Assembly: GCA_035048485.1 (NCBI GenBank)
Contig: CM068590.1
Coordinates: forward strand, 12,012,494-12,076,493
Source of the DNA: Pteria penguin
Taxonomy: Eukaryota; Mollusca; Bivalvia; Pterioida; Pteriidae
DNA length: 64,000 nt
Direction: 5' to 3'
Position numbers and translations under genes: made by a program
The notes under the pieces: generated by a model
What the model was told of the DNA's origin: nothing
Databases searched by the model: none
What the model saw: only the letters and a program-made list of their open reading frames with translations
Shown: positions 22,866 to 35,522 of the stretch, piece after piece
How positions within the stretch are numbered: the stretch's first letter is position 1
Layout: each line of letters opens with the position of its first letter

Positions 22866-23152
22866 ACATGGAAGCTAGCATGGCCTAGTGGTATCGCGCT
22901 CGCCTCCTGATCGGGAGGCCGGGGTTCGAGTCCCGCTCTAATCATGCCGGTGTCCTGCCTTTCGGATGAGACAGTACAAAACCGAGGCCCCATGTCGTGA
23001 CATGCATGGCACGTTAAAGATCCCTCACTGCTTCGGGTGGGTCCGTTGCAAAGGAAAAAATTTACATGCCTCGCATCAGGCAGATGCCGTCACCATATAC
23101 GTGAAATATTCGTGGTGTGGCGTTAAACATAAATCAATCAATCAATTAACGA
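22866..23152 (+). mobile_element. tRNA-derived SINE (MetaSINE-like)
   Basis: The tRNA head has box A TGGCCTAGTGG (about 22879) and box B GGTTCGAGTCC (about 22923). The conserved body has CTTTCGGATGAGACAGTACA, GTTAAAGATCCCTCACTGC and GTGTGGCGTTAAACATAAAT, and the 3' end is a short ATCA tandem tail. The GGCGTTAAAC near the end and the ATCA tail are typical of molluscan tRNA-SINEs of the MetaSINE superfamily; that subgroup assignment is from memory of the family. Confidence 0.85.
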
Positions 23153-23639
23153 CATGGTATTTACATTTGCAGATAAACATGTATATCCCAAGTTGTATCC
23201 CATGTATAATGTAATACTAGATATGTAAGCCAATAATAATAATTTGATTCTCTGCCTTTTTCTGACACATATAGAAATGCGTATCACAATTGAGTATGTT
23301 CTCAATATATAGTTTAAATTGAATTGTAAATAAATTTTCATAGACATTCACAAATCATTGTGTGACAACCCAGTTGAAATCAGGCATGGATTTCAAATGG
23401 AACATTTCTTTATCTTTGACATTTTGTGTTTTTTACAATTTTCCACACTAATACATCAAACGGAATTATCTACAATTCGATGATCCAGAGGTATAAAGTA
23501 TTATGTATATCCCATTGTAGAGTCTGTTTATAGGGTAATGCTGGCAAATCTATTAATCCAAAAATTGTGTAGTGGGTATACTGTCCTTATATTCATCATC
23601 TATCTGTATGTATGTTTTGTTTCTGTCTTCTCTGCGAAT
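23153..23639. other. Non-coding stretch
   Basis: Nothing recognisable between the SINE and the next PLE fragment. Confidence 0.4.
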
Positions 23640-23840
23640 TCCAATAAAATCGAGGTGAGACCAGGTGCCTGGGTAAACGTCCCCTTATGTTGTATGCAAA
23701 ACCCGTCGCAAAAGTCCCGCAACAATTTTTCAAGTCGAGGAAATACATAAATATACACGTATGAACACAGAAGGCAGGAACACGAAATAAAATTTTCCCA
23801 TTCAAGGCATGAAATTTGGTTGAACTGAAAATACGGCGTC
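23640..23840 (-). mobile_element. PLE 3' UTR fragment
   Basis: The inverted core CACCTGGTCTCACCTC lies at 23652-23667, followed by GTATGCAAAACCCGTCGCAAAAG-like sequence common to the other 3' ends. No RT part is attached. 23841-24590 shows nothing recognisable. Confidence 0.8.
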
Positions 23841-24590
23841 GGAAATGTTCGTAAACAAATATCTGTATATATACGTATTATGTCAAATCAAGTATAGTAT
23901 CAAGTAAGTTAAGATGGTTAGTTTGTAAGGTCAGGTCCTAAAATAACGGTTAACATTCTTCAAAGAGGAATTTGAAATTGCTCTAGAGCATTTCCTCATT
24001 GTAACTTGATGCCTTTTCATTCCTTGGCAGATTGGTACTCATGACCAAAATATGAGACTTTTCATTACTAGATGTGTATGTAAACCCAGAATAAATATCT
24101 TAACACTTGTCACACGTCAGATACTTTCCATTTTCGAAAGACATTTAGAAATATATAAATTGATGTAAAATCACAACATTACCATATTTTGAAGTTGAAG
24201 TGAAACCAAAAGTTAACTACTCGTAAGAGATATTTTTCTAATTGATATGCATATATGCTGATGTGACACAATGTTGCGGATGGTTTATGTGAAATAGATA
24301 ATTGGACATAAAGGGCGTTCATCAGACGATGACCTTAAAAGTAGATTGTAACCGAATGTATTATGATCTTTGATTCAACTTATTACAACTTACATTGATT
24401 TCTCAACTATTAGATATCATATATAAATATTACACCTGTGTCATATTATTTACAAAAATAGTCAGATGACAGATTCACGTTAGTGTTGTGGCATTTGAGG
24501 TGAAAATGAAAAATATCAATTCTATATTGGTATAATGCATATTATTATTACGCGATAGAAAATATCAAACACTGCTTTAAAATTAGTACT

Positions 24591-26723
24591 TTGGGCCTTC
24601 ATCACATTCGTACAAAACTTTATACTATTTCACTCAGAAAATTACACGAGTTGTACGTATCGTCCAGACACCGTATATTTACTGATATAAGCTCTGCAGA
24701 GTATAGACTAGATGGCATTATTATGGACATATCGACCGCTAGACATTTTCGTCCCGTCAAGTCAGATATTTCTATGGAAAAATCTAATCGCCCTTTCATC
24801 AAAATTAAATTTGCAAATAAAGGCATTAATTATTTAAATTTTGGCCAAATTTTAAATCATAAGTCTGTTTTAGAGAAAATACCTCCATATTTCAAAAACA
24901 AAGATCCGCCATGTATTTCCTATAGCTACACGCCATCAGATGCATCCAAAATTTATAATTACAAAGGGTTTCTACAGTGTCTTGATCTTAGCAACTCTGC
25001 ATGCCATCCTCAACCGTGTGCATGTTCCTCATCTAATTTTGTATATTCTCCTTGTGGCCATGTCATTACTAGTGATCTCGATATTGTTAAAAACTCTAAA
25101 TTAAGAGAACTTTTACTTAAAGGTCCAAAATACAGAGAACCCAGATCATACACATGGAGCCAAAATTTTGAGAATATTATGAACTGCTGCGAGGAATATG
25201 CCACACGATGGGCAAAAAGAGAGGAAGTACAAGTCGACACTCTTTCGGAATGGATAAAATCTATTGCAGTACTGCTGAGATCAAAAATTAAAAAATTACA
25301 AGGTTCTGTAAACACCAGATTTGAATCTATTTTTAAAGATCCTGATGTTGTCAGAGAACTTACCTTCCTCCAAGAACATTATATCATTACACCAGCAGAT
25401 AAAGCATCTAATAATTATACATTTACTTGTAAGAAATATTACTTTGACAGCCTAGTGAAAGAATTAGGATTAAATTCAGCGCCAGGAATTCCTACTTATA
25501 CTCTCACAAACTTTTCGGTTTCGGAAGTACTCGAGAATCATAAATCTGTCCTCAATACGTTTGGTATTGACTCAAATAAATTGAATTTAGAACTTCCATA
25601 TTTGTACTGCATTCCAAAAATGCACAAAAATCCTTACAAACAACGCTTTATCGCTGGTTCCTCGAAGTGTTCCACAAAATCTGTATCGATGCTACTCACA
25701 AAAATATTATCAGAAATGAAATCTGGCCTTCATAGATATTGCGAAACAGTATATTCCAGAAGTGGAATTAGTCAAATGTGGATCCTTAAAAATTCAAAAG
25801 AGTTGTTAGAACATCTAAAATCAAAAAGTTTTACTAAAATTCACTCCATCAAGTCTTTTGACTTTTCGACTCTTTACACAACGATCCCTCATCAGAAAAT
25901 AAAAGACAGATTAGCGAAAATTATTCAAAATGCATTTACTAGTAAAAAACGGAAGCCGCAAATTCAAATATATAGTAATAGGCCACGATAAAACTTACTT
26001 TGTTAGGGAAAATTCTGATTCCAAAAATAAATACACTGAAACAGCTGTCATCCAGATGTTGAACTTTCTTATTGATAACATTTTTGTGGTGTTTGGAGGT
26101 AAGGTTTTTCAATAAATTGTCGGCATTCCAATGGGCACTAACTGTGCTCTGCTTCTGGCTGATATATTCCTTTACTCATAAGAAGCTGAATTCATCCAGT
26201 CTTTGCTTTCGCAAGGTAAAAACAATTGGCTCTTGGCTTCAATTTTACTTACAGATATATAGATGACTTGCTTTCAATAAATAATCCTTCATTCGCGGAT
26301 TACCTTAGCATCATCTATCCAAGTGAACTGGAGGTTAAAGAAACCACAGAAAACAGTAATTCTACTTCGTATTTAGATATTATGTTGTCTTTCGACATTA
26401 ATGGTCAATTGAACACCTCACTCTATGACAAACGTGACGATTTCAATTTCGCTATCACAAACTTTCCTTTCATAAGTAGTAACATTCCATCATCGCCCGC
26501 ATACGGCGTATTCATATCTCAGTTAATACGTTATTCCAGAGCATGTTCAAATTACAATGACTTTGTTCTGAGGGCTAGGCGACTTTCAGTTAAGCTGCTC
26601 AACCAGGGTTATATATGTGCTAGAATAGCAACGTCACTGAGGAAGTTCTACGGTCGTTACGAGACTCTTATTACTCCATATGATATCTCGTTATCCAGAC
26701 TTTTAAATGATATTCTGGACTGA
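24591..26723 (+). mobile_element. PLE family 2, most complete copy (RT pseudogene)
   Basis: The first ORF (24591-25991, 466 codons, no clear ATG context) has an N-terminal region. A Cys/His cluster follows near residues 138-156 (HPQPCACSSSNF..YSPCGH), then GPKYREP, the ITPADKASNNY box and the RT fingers FDFSTLYTTIPH. A one-base change in an A-run near 25945 shifts the frame. Reading continues with DKTYFVRENSD and IDNIFVVFGGKVFQ, a TAA at 26113-26115, GIPMGTNCALLLADIFLYS, a second TAA near 26180, another shift near 26220-26240, then the intact catalytic box TYRYIDDLLSINN and thumb region to the stop at 26723. No GIY-YIG endonuclease is seen. Only four lesions separate it from an open RT, so it is relatively young but dead. 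Confidence 0.9.
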
Positions 26724-26899
26724 GACCGATTCCGATCATTTTACACAGATTTATATTGCTATTCTTCATCCAAAATTCATACAGTTCATAAATATCTCGG
26801 TTCGGTACATCGGTGACCTTTTGTCGATAATGACCCTGTGTTTTAAGATCGCATAATATAACATCATATAACCAAACAAGAAAGAAGGTACAACTGAGG

Positions 26900-27095
26900 G
26901 TGCATATTTTACTTCACACCTCGATAAACTACCAATTAGTGATGATGGTTCATTATTTTCCTCTTTATGAAAATTGTGACGATTTCAATTCTATTATTAC
27001 CAACTTTCCTTTTCTGATTGGTAACATACCTTTTTTTCCTCATATAACATCTTCCTCAAATTATTTGCTCTGCCAGGACATTTTCTGAAAATTTT
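26900..27095 (+). pseudogene. PLE RT scrap
   Basis: The frame from about 26945 reads YENCDDFNSIITNFPFLIGN then IPFFPH, clearly related to YDKRDDFNFAITNFPF..NIPSSPAYG of family 2 at 26425-26500. It lies just downstream of that copy, so it may be a nested older insertion or a diverged partial duplication. Confidence 0.7.
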
Positions 27096-29794
27096 GTTCT
27101 CTGAAATCATTCCTAAAAGGCGGATAAAATGTATGAAATATATTTGCTTTAAACATTAAGTCGATGGAAGAGGTATGTGTGGAAAAAATACATGTGTAAT
27201 TCCTGGACTTGTGCCTTTGAATGACATAAATTAAATGTCCACACATTAAATACCCAAGAATAAATTTACTAGAGCATAACAATTACGCCTACTCGGCAAT
27301 CGAAGGTTCGTTGAATATATCGGAAATTTCATAGACAAAACGAGCATCCATACCGACAAAACGTAAACTTATAAAAATGATTCTCTAACGTTATTAAATA
27401 ACTAATAAAAATCCACTTATATTCTGATTTGCTTTGCTCTAACGAATATAAATCAATAATAATATAAGTCTATAATATATGCAGGAGCGAAGTGCTCTAT
27501 GGATATTCGATAGATAAAAAGGCAAAATAGTGTTTATTAACACGAATTCAAAAACCTCTTTTACTTACAGATAAAACTTCGTGAATATTTTCATGAAAAT
27601 ATCCGTCTTTCTCTTTATCATGTTTGACTTTCCATATGTTTTAAATATTCGGGAACTAACTCCAGTCGAAATAGCATCAGTCGCCACAAGGATCTTACAC
27701 TGTTATGAATATGTTAATGAATATTGATAAAATACAATATTACCGAACTTTAGACCGTGAATGTTTCCAAAAGGTTGTCTTTAGTGACAAAAAATTAACA
27801 TAGAACCTTTGATGACAATCTATGCACTAAAATTACCTTTGCTGTTTGCACCACGCAGCACATAAAAGGCCATCCACGACGTTATCAACGCCAATTTATC
27901 GCAATTATACACTTTTTATCAAATTGCTGATCAAATGTCGCTCACGCTATATTTGAATAAAATTGTTGTCATAATCGGTAAACGATTCATTATTATTCTA
28001 TTTTATCACCGATATACGGCCCCCCGACATCATTGAATCACGTGACATCTATATTTAACCCAAGTACTACGAAAGATTTATATCCATATATATATATATT
28101 TGCGCAAGGTGAAGATCCATTCAATCGAATAAAACACAATATCATAGGAAAGATCCCTAACGGGCATAACTTCATCTTATTGTCAGAAGTTTAACAAACA
28201 TGTAAGGAAACACTACATCGTGAGCTTTGCCCAGCACTTTTCTGATTGAAAAATATCACCACGAGTCAAGTTTAAAATTTTGTTTTGAATTGTTTGAGGG
28301 AATAGCTTGTGCCAATGCAATTTCTCTCTTCACCTTCCTTATCCGGACAGACAGCCATAATGGGTGAACTTTTAACTGCAATGATATGTATATACAAACT
28401 TGACAAGTGTTCCCACCAACTGATCATGAGTATCTTTTTTTACTGGATAGGCCGCCATAAGCCGCTATTGCATCTATCGTACAATCAATATTTTTGTAAT
28501 GTTACTATTTATATTTTTGTTTCATTACTATTTATCAACTTTTATTGTATATCTCCTTGATGACTTCTGCTCTACAGCTTAGTCAGATGTCTTTCCCTTC
28601 CCCTTTGATATTAATGTTGCACTAAAGAACGAACAGAGCATAAAACTGACACACAACCTCCCAATTTTTTATTTGACATTATTAAGTCATGCAATATTTG
28701 TGGCTTATCTATATACATGTCCTTCAGTTCAGTTTAAAAATGAAGCATGAGCTAACTTATGTTTAACAAGATTTTGGATGGAAAAATTGACAATTCGTTT
28801 ACACTGACACCTGACACTAACATCCCATTACAACGTGTATACAAAAGGTAATGATTTTATTATACTGTAGTGTACGTATATGGTAGAGGACATATTCAGT
28901 TAAATATCGGCTTAATCACACTAAACTAAAATTGTACTAAATATCAATTCACCGATCCACTTTCGTCGAATGTCAAACACATTAGCGCAAAATACGACTA
29001 TGATGATGTCACTATATGTTAGACAAGTGGGACATGTGATTATGACGTCATAAGCATAACACTCAAAAGTCCGTTCATCATTGCTTCCTATACTGAAAAG
29101 TGGATTCTTGTAAAAGTGTGCCGTTTCCTAATAGAAGAAGATTATATTATCAATATTTTGTTTGCATCCATTTGGCGCTTGGCATCGTGACTTATTTCGA
29201 CGAACCCCACTTCATAGCTATTCATGAGGATTTGGTCATCATTATATACCATTTTAATGAATAGCTATTCTGTACTTTGCAATCTGGTTAAAAGTAGAAA
29301 AGGTTGTAATTACAAGTACCATCGCATATCGAAAGGGAAATATGTGATTATTCTTGCTCGTAAATCAAATATATAATTTTTTTCACTATCAATTTCAATC
29401 AATCTTTCGTTAGTTTGGAATAAGAATATATATAATATGTAGATAATGTACATTATTATAATTTTCATGAGCTTTTATGTTTCTAAAATTTCTAAATATA
29501 CAATCTCTCTGTGTGTGTTTAATATGTGTGCAAGTGTGGTTGTTTTGCATGTGCTGAAATGTTTTGGAACCCCAGGTCCAATATCAGCATATCCTACACA
29601 ACAATGTATAATGAAGATTCAAACTTACTGCATTATATTACACCTAAGGCTATTCTCCCATATGCATAATTTTGTTCTTAGATATCTTCTTTGCCTTATT
29701 CATTTGATCATTTTCTGGTTCTTACGTCACATTCTGATTCCACTTATGCTTACAGAGTTTGAATATTTTTGTGTCCTCTGTATTCTTTGAGCAG
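27096..29794. other. Long non-coding stretch
   Basis: AT-rich. ORFs at 28309-28560 and 29446-29790 are hydrophobic by composition only and match nothing I recognise. No RNA gene or shared repeat was found. Confidence 0.4.
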
Positions 29795-29935
29795 TCATGG
29801 CAGGTGTAGATAACGAAACGGGAGACACTCACTCTACCCGATCACCTGGTCTCACCTCTGATTGTTAGGGGTTCTCTGTGGTACATTGTTATGAGTAACA
29901 CATGACAATAGTGATTTTTGTATTTACACAATTTG
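29795..29935 (+). mobile_element. PLE 3' UTR fragment
   Basis: GGAGACACTCACTCTACCCG is followed by the core CACCTGGTCTCACCTC at 29843-29858 and GTTAGGGGTTC, in the usual order of the PLE 3' block. Confidence 0.8.
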
Positions 29936-31547
29936 TGTAATCAGTTTTCTTTTCAAATATACTGAATTTCCCCACTTTTTATGGAAAATAAAACATTGCC
30001 ATAAGATTCAGAAAATTAATACCGGATAAGTTCCTATCATGATACATGTACTTTTTTGTATCAAAATATATTAAGGTAGAATTTTGATCAGAATTCAGTT
30101 AGAATTGTTTAAGAATTTTAAGTATTTTTTAAAAACTCATAAACATGCATCTATTGTTGGCTCAGTACTTATTGAATTATTGTTGATAAGTATATTAAGA
30201 CAAACAAGTGTTTAAGATAATTATCACCTTACTGGAAATGTATCATCACATCGATCTATATTTTCATTATCTAATAACCGTGCTTATCATGAATGTAACT
30301 GTATATGTAAATTAATTGTTTGAAAGAAGCACCATTAAAATACAATTTTTCTGTATGATCATAAATGAACAGAGATATGGATTAGCTAAAACATACTTCA
30401 TCTGATATATAGGTACTCCATATCCTTGTTGATAGTATATATATGTGTGTGTATTCAGCCTTGTTACGGTGCAAACATCTTTTATCAATTGCTACTGTAT
30501 TTGACTATTGGGAGATTCTTAAGTGAAAATTCATTACCCTTTAAATTTGATTATATTTATTTTTAGATAATTCCATTTCATCTACATCGGGTAGTTTAAG
30601 TTATACATAGCTAATACTCTAGGCTGTTGTAGTAGCGGAATGTTCTGGGCACGATTCACTAAAGAACGACAAATTGAATTTACAAACATTAATCGTTGAC
30701 ATTTGCAAAGATGATTGAACGGTTTGAGGTGTGTTTAATTATAAGACTGTAGCATTTCACTAAAACAGCATTTACTTTAGAGTTTTCCAGTAATTTTCGT
30801 TTGAGTGTCCAACTTTAAAAATTATAAGTTCTTTTGTAAACCGGGCCCCTGTGTTTGGGTATTCAAGACATTCATTCTTCTTCATAAGGAACATCTACTA
30901 TACTAGAAAAATATAGATTAAGGCTATTGGGGCACAAGGGATTGGATCATGTACCATGAAGGAGTCAGCATGCCCGACGTGTTGCTATTAGAATAATTGA
31001 TTTAATATTAATCTTGTGGTAACCGTATTATGTGGTATAGTCACAATAAGTAAAAATGTGTGATGGTGTTTTATTACAGTACAAACGCTTCGAAAGGGGG
31101 CTATTATCGAACAAGGAACTAAACATATTAGACAATGATATCGGGTAAGCATAAAAGTCTTTTTAGTGCCCATACAATTTGCAGACTGTAACGTTCAAAC
31201 GCAGTTTTTATTATACACAAATAGTGAACATGGAAATACCGATGGTGTATACTATACATTGTCAATTAAAAGTCCCACCATTTTCTTCTTTTCATCTTCA
31301 GATTTTAAAAACATCATTCTTAACAACATATGTGTCTATATTGCCCAAAACAATATATCTGCTAGAACATTATTGCTGATGGTAAGGAATCAATCCTTTA
31401 GTTAATCATGAGGGATAGAACTATGAAGAGTAGAAATGTCCTGAGTAATACATTTTATTTAGGAATAAATGATTCAGATGTATTGAAATATAAAGCTAAA
31501 AGTAGTCAAAGGCAAATAAAGTCAAATATTTTAATTATAAATTGTTG
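29936..31547. other. Non-coding stretch
   Basis: AT-rich, with no recognisable gene or repeat. Confidence 0.4.
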
Positions 31548-31853
31548 ACTTAGGACGGTCATTTAATTTGACAAAAGCCAAACAAATGGTGTGGTTAACC
31601 GTTTTACGGACCCACCTTACCACTCACCGTTACAGCAGAACAATCAAAGGACGTACAATTAAAAATCTATAAATAATCCTCCATGTAAAGAACAATTCGA
31701 CCTATTTTATCATAATCATATATGTGACATTTGAGACATTAACAATTCAAATGGACTTTTGCAAGTGGCGATTGTCACTTTAATTGACCGTCCTAAGTCG
31801 GTACCAGAACTAAATTACAATCGAATATTTTTGTGTTGCTTATATATGTGCTT
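31548..31853. repeat. PLE1 3' UTR pieces in inverted orientation
   Basis: 31548-31694 matches the PLE1 3' UTR in the orientation of copies A and B (GACTTAGGACGGTCATTTAA onward). 31773-31853 matches it in the orientation of copy C (TTAATTGACCGTCCTAAGTC onward). The overlapping part makes an inverted repeat of about 25 bases around an unrelated 78-base spacer. Confidence 0.75.
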
Positions 31854-32804
31854 AAATTTCGTGTTTCTCGGACTATCCAAAGACGACATTTAACATACCG
31901 CTGAGTTTGTTTTCCCTTTTTATTGAGACACCTATACCATATGATTGATAATTTCAACATAAAACATATAATATAAATACCTAGTATTATTGGAATTCAT
32001 TTAGTTCCTTTTTAAGATTTCTCAAAGTATATTTCGATGGCATACTTAATTTTCTGTTAATTTTTCATTGTCTGAATAACATTCTGATATTTGAAAATTC
32101 ATTGTTTAAAATTCGGAATAATGAGCGCATCATTACATTGTTTGATCTACTAGTTGTATTTTATGTATTTGTCAAATGATATAAGCGTGGTAGCTCTACC
32201 CAGTGGATAGCTCAAGGATGTCTCAATCTGCTAGGAATCTAAGTGATCGACTTCAGCAAATGAATTGTCTTTTCTATTACGAATTGGTGTTTGCTGTTTA
32301 AGAAACTGACACATGTGGTGTGTCAGACAGCTTTGTATACACAGATGATGCCACTGGTCACGTTATAATTCTCTTAAGCACTAAAACATCGACTTACGTA
32401 CATGAATTTCTTAGCAACAAAGCAAAACTGGCGGTTTTTATCCCTAGGGAAAGATATTCCCTTAGACATGTAAGGCGGTGCATTATATACGATCTTCTCT
32501 GTTCGGAGTTTCATAATGATTAGAGTTATTGATACCGGACTAATGATTATGCACTTTCTGGTTGATGTCTATCTGATGTCTATCAGTGTTCTCAATCTAC
32601 ATATGTGTTACCATTCTTTACCATGTAAAGAAATCTTTACTATGTTTGAGGAATGGCATGGTCATCAGACTGGCACCTGCCTCGTTGTGGGTATCTTGCA
32701 GTAATGCTAAATTTCTATAGATGTCGGATAGATTAATAATTTCCATATCAATGACTATGTATTGTGGGTCCTCAGAAATCGTTGTATCAATATCGAATAA
32801 GTAC
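31854..32804. other. Non-coding with unassigned short ORF
   Basis: A 67-codon ORF lies at 32320-32523 (VSDSFVYTDDATGHVIILL at its start) and has no recognised relatives. A weak tRNA-like sequence sits at about 32190-32260 (TAGCTCAAGG and GATCGACTTC). Neither is convincing. Confidence 0.3.
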
Positions 32805-34505
32805 CAAACCGTTAATCATTCTCAAAGTCCAAGGACAGATACAAAATCGTGTAAGTTTCAAAAAGAAACTGTTGTGAACCCCGAAATACTGAAAAATTCC
32901 GAGGTGAGACCAGGTGCCCTGGGAGAGTAAGCGTCTCCTGTTTGCATGCATCACCCGTCACAGCAGTTCTTAAAAAACATGTCAAAATCAAGAGTTTTGG
33001 TTTCCTAATTGTACATACGAAAGTACAAAACTGGTATACAAAGTCATATTTGCTGTTCACTGAACAGGTCATTTAGTCGCATTCCAGAATATTATCAGTC
33101 ATTCTAGAAAGAGGCACATAATATTTTCGTACAAGATCCCCATAGCGACCGTAGAACTTCCTCAGTGACGACTTCAGACGTTCTTTAACATATCCATGCA
33201 TGAGCAACTTAGTGGCCAGTCGTTTGGCCCTTGGAATAAAACCGTCGTATAGAGAACAGGCTCTTGCTTACCTTATAAGTTGAGATATAAAAACTCCATA
33301 GGCAGGTGAGGACGAGATATTGCTGCAAAGAAACGGAAAGTTAGTTATTTGGAAGTTAAAATCGTCACGTTTGTCATACAGAAAGGTGTCCAAATGACTA
33401 TTACTGTCGAAAGTTAAAAATATATCCAGATACGAAGCGGAATCATTGCTCTCGGTTGTCTCTTTTATCTCAAGTTCATGGGGATATATTTCATGTATGT
33501 AATCCTTAAAGTTAGGATTATTGATTGACAATACGTCGTTTATATATCTATACGTAAAATTAAACTGAGATGCAAGGCTTTTTCTGCCTGTGAAGAGCAT
33601 GTTTTGAATAAATTCTGCCTCATACGAATATAAGAAAATGTCAGCAAGAAGAAGGGCGCAGTTAGTGCCCATGGAAATGCCAATGATTTGCTGAAAAATG
33701 TTCCCTCCAAACACCACGAAAATATTGTCTATTAAAAATTCCAGCATTTTGATGATTTGATCTTCGGTATACTTTTGTTTTGCATCAGAGTGTTCTTTTA
33801 CAAAATATGTATCTTCCCGCCCAATGACAAGATTTATATCTACGATTTCCATTTTTATGGAAAAAAGAATTTCGAATAATTGTAGTCTGTTTTTGAGCTT
33901 TTGATGCGGAATTGTAGTGTAGAGCGTGGAGAAGTCAAAAGATTTGACTGAAAATATTATTAAATTTCGGAGATTTTAGATTCTCTAAAAGTTCTTTAGA
34001 ATTCTTGAGGATCCATATCTGATTTATTCCGCTTCTGGAGTATGCGGTATCACAGTAAATTTGAAGACCATGCTTGATGTGTGTCAATATCTTCGTTAGC
34101 GATATAGATAGAGGTTTGGTGGTTCACTTGGAAGAACTAGCAATGAAACGATGCTTGTAAGGGGTTTTGTGCATTTTTGGAATCCAATAAATATAAGGTA
34201 ATTCAAGGTCAGAGTTTGTTGTAGTAATTCCAAAAGACTCGAGGACAGATTTGTGGTTTTGAAGTATTTCAGAAATTTTGTTTGTATGTATGTTGGATTT
34301 CCTGGTTCAGAGTGTAATCCAAGTTCCTCTAACAGACAATGTAAAATCTTTTGCAAACGGAGGTATAATTGTTTGCTGCTTTGTCAGCTGGGACAATAAT
34401 AAATTGTTCGTGGAGTTCAGAGAGTTCTCTGGCTACATCTGTATCTGATGCGGTTATTGAATCAAGACTCAAATCTCTTAGATACACAACGAATTCTATT
34501 ACTGG
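32805..34505 (-). mobile_element. PLE family 2, second copy (RT pseudogene)
   Basis: Read leftwards it has the VARELSELHEQF..VPADKAANNY region (about 34370-34490), a frameshifted stretch at 34096-34356, and the main ORF 33268-33852 with FVVFGGNIFQQIIG and GTNCALLLADIFLYSYEAEF. The catalytic box is TYRYINDVLSINN: the first of the two active-site Asp residues is Asn. The thumb region follows beyond a stop after FISQLIR, then the C-terminus (RYGDLVRKYYVPLSRM) and the 3' UTR with core at 32901-32916. The missing N-terminal part and these lesions make it inactive. Confidence 0.88.
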
Positions 34506-34639
34506 AAGTTAAGAATTTATTGCAATGTGCAATGGTAATTTCCATTTGACTTTTCCGTTTTCTTACGTCAACTGCAGAAGAACAGAACACGATAGTCTCA
34601 CATTAACATCCATTTTCATATTTTTAATAGTGTTTGTTA

Positions 34640-34875
34640 TATCGATCTATCGTATAATTCCTGTGTGTACGTTTAAGACCTCTGAAATCGGGTAGCCTGT
34701 TGGTCTTTGATCTATATATCTGGAGAATAATTTATATATTTTTAAATGTATGTCTTTTATAATTTTGGTGGGGAGGTAGGCCAGTAGACCGGTTACCACA
34801 CCAACTGAATAACTACCGTTTTGAAAATGACCGTCCTGTGTGGGTGCCTTAACTGCATTCGGGACATTTGAACAA
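34640..34875 (-). repeat. Diverged PLE1-type 3' UTR copy
   Basis: The minus strand reads GGACGGTCATTTTCAAAACG, GGTGTGGTAACCGGTCTAC, GACATACATTTAAAAATATA and AAATTATTCTCCA, in the same order as 10640-10770 and 14625-14760. It produces a misleading 96-codon ORF with a signal-peptide-like start. Confidence 0.7.
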
Positions 34876-35094
34876 CAGACGAGGATTATATGAAAATACA
34901 ACAATAACGACACAAGAACAAGTAAGTATATGACCAATACGACCCGAACTAAAATTCTGTATAAGTTATCATTCTACAACAATTTACATTGAAGAAATTC
35001 CTATGATTAACCGTATAACTGGCCATGCCTTCTCGCTGTAAATCATAACGAGAAAATTCACGTCCTTAATACATTAACATGCCGTCTAATCTCA

Positions 35095-35285
35095 CCTCTG
35101 ATTTCTTTTGCGACGGATAATTCGTGCAACCAGGGGGGGGGGGGGTTACTCCTCCCCCGGCACCTGGCCTTACCTCGAATTTATTGGAGTTCCCATTTGT
35201 CTGAATATGGTCCTATATACGATAATGCCCTTTTATGCCATGGACTATGAGATATGGTTTACCCTTCGGTACTTCTAATTTTTTT
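35095..35285 (+). mobile_element. PLE 3' UTR fragment
   Basis: GCGACGGATAATTCGTGCAACC, a poly-G run, CTCCTCCCCCGG and the core CACCTGGCCTTACCTC at 35161-35176, then CCATGGACTATGAGATATGG. Same block as 20030-20260 inverted. Confidence 0.8.
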
Positions 35286-35477
35286 TTTTACTTTCAGTGT
35301 TTCATGAATGTCCAAAACGTACACTGATGTGGGTATCGCATCGTATCTATCACTCTCAAACATTTGTAGAATGACATTATTTGGAGGTATCTTAAACGTG
35401 CTGGATGATACCCAAGTGTGTTTTTCTCAGCCATTCATTTTATTAATAGATATAGAAAATATACACATTTTAATTTT

Positions 35478-35522
35478 GTGCGCCAGATGCGCATTTCGAC
35501 AACTTATGTCTCTTCAAACTTC
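35478..35522 (-). ncRNA. Hammerhead-ribozyme-like fold at PLE1 5' flank
   Basis: The minus strand reads TTTGAAGA, then stem GACA/TGTC-like with loop, GAAA, and a stem TGCGC/GCGCA around ATCTG. Hammerhead cores are CUGANGA, stem II, GAAA; here the first base is U instead of C. Hammerhead motifs are reported from Penelope-like elements. A similar piece lies at 61063-61082. Confidence 0.35.

Noticed and set aside
22866..22945. Possible true tRNA gene
   Set aside because: Good A and B boxes, but it continues into a conserved SINE body and ATCA tail, and the acceptor stem does not close.
29446..29790. 114-codon hydrophobic ORF
   Set aside because: The composition is explained by AT-rich DNA. It ends just before a PLE 3' UTR fragment and matches no recognised family.
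32320..32523. 67-codon ORF
   Set aside because: No ATG, no splice support and no recognised family; kept only as a note in the surrounding stretch.
34647..34937. 96-codon minus-strand ORF with a signal-peptide-like start
   Set aside because: The DNA is a diverged copy of the PLE1 3' UTR (GGACGGTCATTT through AAATTATTCTCCA), so the frame is a by-product.
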